A DNA stretch of 7,328 bases, taken from the NCBI RefSeq assembly GCF_030651615.1, contig NZ_JAUSCG010000208.1, positions 1-7,328 on the forward strand, given 5' to 3'. The position numbers and the translations under genes are program-made. Of this stretch, positions 5,465 through 7,328 are shown one piece after another. How positions within the stretch are numbered: position 1 is the stretch's first letter; every line of letters starts with the position of its first letter. This stretch comes from Methanocalculus sp. Its GTDB lineage: Archaea; Halobacteriota; Methanomicrobia; Methanomicrobiales; Methanocorpusculaceae. Under the pieces are notes generated by a model. The model worked only from the letters and a program-made list of their open reading frames with translations. It was not told the origin of the DNA and did no database searches.

Positions 5465-7328
5465 CTACTGAGCAACCGCCTCCTCCACGATCCTGATCTC
5501 TTCTTCTGTGAGCCCGTAGAGCTCATACACTTCTTTATCGATTTCAGCATCTATCGCCTCGATCTGCCTCACCAGCAGTTCGCGGGCATGTGCCTCCCGC
5601 ACCCCGCCCACCTTCGTATTCAGGTCGAGTATCCGCCCGACAAGGGAAACGATCCGATCATGCCGGGCGATGTCATCGGGGTTTGTGGGGTCGATGGGGT
5701 GGATTGGGATTTGAGACACATACATGGGTTTGTACTCATAGTATCCACCTTGCTTTGTTGAGGATATATTGTAAATAAAGACATCTGAGACTTTTGAATT
5801 GAGTATGCCAAGCAAATATAGGTCATTTGTTGGAATGATTGATGTTTTGTCATTTGAGTAGAAACCCTCTTTATCAAAGGCATACGATGCACTTCGCACA
5901 ATTGCCGGAATTATGACTTTTGGCTTCTCAAACTCCTTGTAGTAATCAATTGAGTCCTGCAACTCATACCATTTGTATGATCCCGGTTTCCTTCCTGACC
6001 ACTTATCACCCTTCCAATCGGCGGGTCTTGGCGTCAATTCAGTTTTAAGTTGTTTCAAATGGCGTTCAATTGCAGGATATTGCCGTATATCAATCCCTCT
6101 TCGGGTAAATATGAGGAATGTATCAGAATGAAGTGGCTGATACCGCTTCACATCCCTTCCTGCTAAAAACGGCTTAATAATCACCTCACTCTTTGGATCC
6201 TCGGCAACCAGCCTCTCCCGAGTCTCAGCATCGATGACAAATGCCTTATTCAGCCCGGTCTTGATGCCATAGAATATCTTCCCCTGCACATACTCTCCAA
6301 GCGGAATTCCCATCTCCTTAAGTCGGTTGAGTAATCCTTGTACCCCGCCATCAGCAAGTGACCATCCGTTAGCGTCCAGTTCATCCTGATTAACCGGATA
6401 CTGGTTCTCTTCAACATATGCCGCGAGATTAGGGAAGTCGAGGCTCTGTACCTGCGTTGTATGGAAGGTTGGGTTTGCTGTGCCTTCCAAAACCGTGATG
6501 ATGCAGGGGTACGTGGTTGCGTTCTGAAAGACCGGCAGATCCCCAAAGTCCACAATCTCCTCAATATGCTTTGTCTTCAGCCATAGCCGGAGGGGTTTGC
6601 CATAGTTTGCCCGCATCCACTTGTTCGCAACGATATAGGAGAACCTGCCGCCTTCTCCGAGGAGAGAGACGCCTTTTTCTATGAAATATGCATACAGATC
6701 CGCTGTTCCCGCATAGACGGCATACTGCTTCCTGACATAATCCTTAAACACCTGTCCGAGCGTCTCCTGCCGCACATACGGCGGATTCCCGATCACTGCA
6801 TCGAATCCGCCCTTCAGCATGATCTCGGGGAACTCGCGTCTCCAGTCGAAGGGGTTGATCTGGCGTATTTCGTCGTCTGTGAGTGTTGTCCGGATATCGA
6901 TATAGATATCCGGGCCTATGAGCGAGTTGCCGCATTTAATATTCTTGTGGAGTGAGGGAAGAGCCCGTTCTGCAAAGAGTTTCAGCTGTTTTGAGATCGT
7001 CTCTTCGTTCTCGTCTTCAAGCACCTTCAGGAGGAGGGAGAGTTTGGTCACTTCAACAGCCTGTGTATCGATATCTACGCCGAAGATGTTGTTTAAGAGA
7101 ATCCGCTTCCGCTCAGCTGAGGTGAGCTGCCAGGTACTCCGTACACGGGAGACCGATCCGTCACCGGCGGCAAAGATCGGCAGCTCCACATGCTCGTTCT
7201 GTATTCCGGATCTGCTTTTTGCACCTTTCTTCCCGGTTGTCTCCTGATACTGCGCCGGGATGAGTGCCTGCACCTCTTTTGAGGTTGCTCCTTTCCCCCT
7301 GATCACCGGAACCAGATGTTCGATGTAC
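5465..7328 (-). CDS. Eco57I-like Type IIG restriction-modification enzyme, C-terminal part (open at right edge)
   Basis: The frame is open to the window edge, so 620 residues of the C-terminal part are visible; the GTG at 7306 is internal. Enzymes of this type join nuclease, adenine-N6 methyltransferase and target recognition in one chain of roughly 1,000 residues or more. Counting from that GTG, visible parts are the family signature NNIFGVDIDTQAVEVTKLSL (72-91), the methyltransferase catalytic motif GNPPYVRQE (173-181), the following FSYIVANKWMRANYG (222-236) and IVDFGDLPVFQ (251-261) blocks, and a TaqI-type specificity domain (about 340-560) containing GIKTGLNKAFVID and PFLAGRDVKRY. The S-adenosylmethionine motif (DPACGSG) and nuclease should lie upstream, outside the window. 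There are no internal stops or frameshifts. It modifies adenine in a specific site and cleaves unmodified DNA; the site cannot be predicted. A methylase-only version lacking the nuclease is possible. Confidence 0.92.
   Translation of the reverse strand, partial: YIEHLVPVIRGKGATSKEVQALIPAQYQETTGKKGAKSRSGIQNEHVELPIFAAGDGSVSRVRSTWQLTSAERKRILLNNIFGVDIDTQAVEVTKLSLLLKVLEDENEETISKQLKLFAERALPSLHKNIKCGNSLIGPDIYIDIRTTLTDDEIRQINPFDWRREFPEIMLKGGFDAVIGNPPYVRQETLGQVFKDYVRKQYAVYAGTADLYAYFIEKGVSLLGEGGRFSYIVANKWMRANYGKPLRLWLKTKHIEEIVDFGDLPVFQNATTYPCIITVLEGTANPTFHTTQVQSLDFPNLAAYVEENQYPVNQDELDANGWSLADGGVQGLLNRLKEMGIPLGEYVQGKIFYGIKTGLNKAFVIDAETRERLVAEDPKSEVIIKPFLAGRDVKRYQPLHSDTFLIFTRRGIDIRQYPAIERHLKQLKTELTPRPADWKGDKWSGRKPGSYKWYELQDSIDYYKEFEKPKVIIPAIVRSASYAFDKEGFYSNDKTSIIPTNDLYLLGILNSKVSDVFIYNISSTKQGGYYEYKPMYVSQIPIHPIDPTNPDDIARHDRIVSLVGRILDLNTKVGGVREAHARELLVRQIEAIDAEIDKEVYELYGLTEEEIRIVEEAVAQ

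Overview
The window looks like a stretch of a methanogenic archaeon, most likely of the order Methanomicrobiales. This is inferred from four things: ribosome-binding sites matching the archaeal anti-SD (a perfect GAGGTGATC at 484-492), A/T-rich TATA-type boxes before the divergent gene pair, moderate GC content, and a gene set (FmdE-like secreted protein, DUF4405 protein, AMP-forming acyl-CoA synthetase, Eco57I-type methylase) that I associate with that group. No rRNA, tRNA or CRISPR array is visible.

Layout from left to right. Positions 1-141 appear to be the end of an insertion sequence, probably IS256/Mutator family, holding the first 22 codons of a minus-strand transposase that runs off the left edge. 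Just outside it, 173-1559 is a compact minus-strand three-gene cluster. Read in transcription order it encodes a secreted, C-terminally anchored FmdE-like protein, a two-helix DUF4405 membrane protein with histidines placed for b-heme, and a small cysteine-rich lipoprotein. These three probably work together in the cell envelope, plausibly in electron transfer; their exact job is unknown. After a 317-base gap comes an intact minus-strand AMP-forming acyl-CoA synthetase of the propionyl/acetyl-CoA synthetase family (1877-3772).

A divergent intergenic region (3773-4057) holds TATA-like boxes facing both ways, an 11-base inverted repeat and possible mini-ORFs. It leads into a plus-strand CPBP-family intramembrane protease gene (4058-5086), which ends at a T-rich terminator.

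The right third is an accessory, defence-type region on the minus strand. It holds the C-terminal part (620 residues, open at the right edge) of a large Eco57I-like Type IIG restriction-modification enzyme, a degenerate 11-12 base repeat array (5392-5462) right after its stop codon, and the C-terminal half of a PIN-domain (VapC-like) toxin whose first half is gone.

The points most worth following up are the three-gene envelope cluster, with its FmdE-like protein lacking the usual cysteine, and the small repeat array lying where the front half of the PIN gene should be. I see no convincing evidence of a wholly new defence system.
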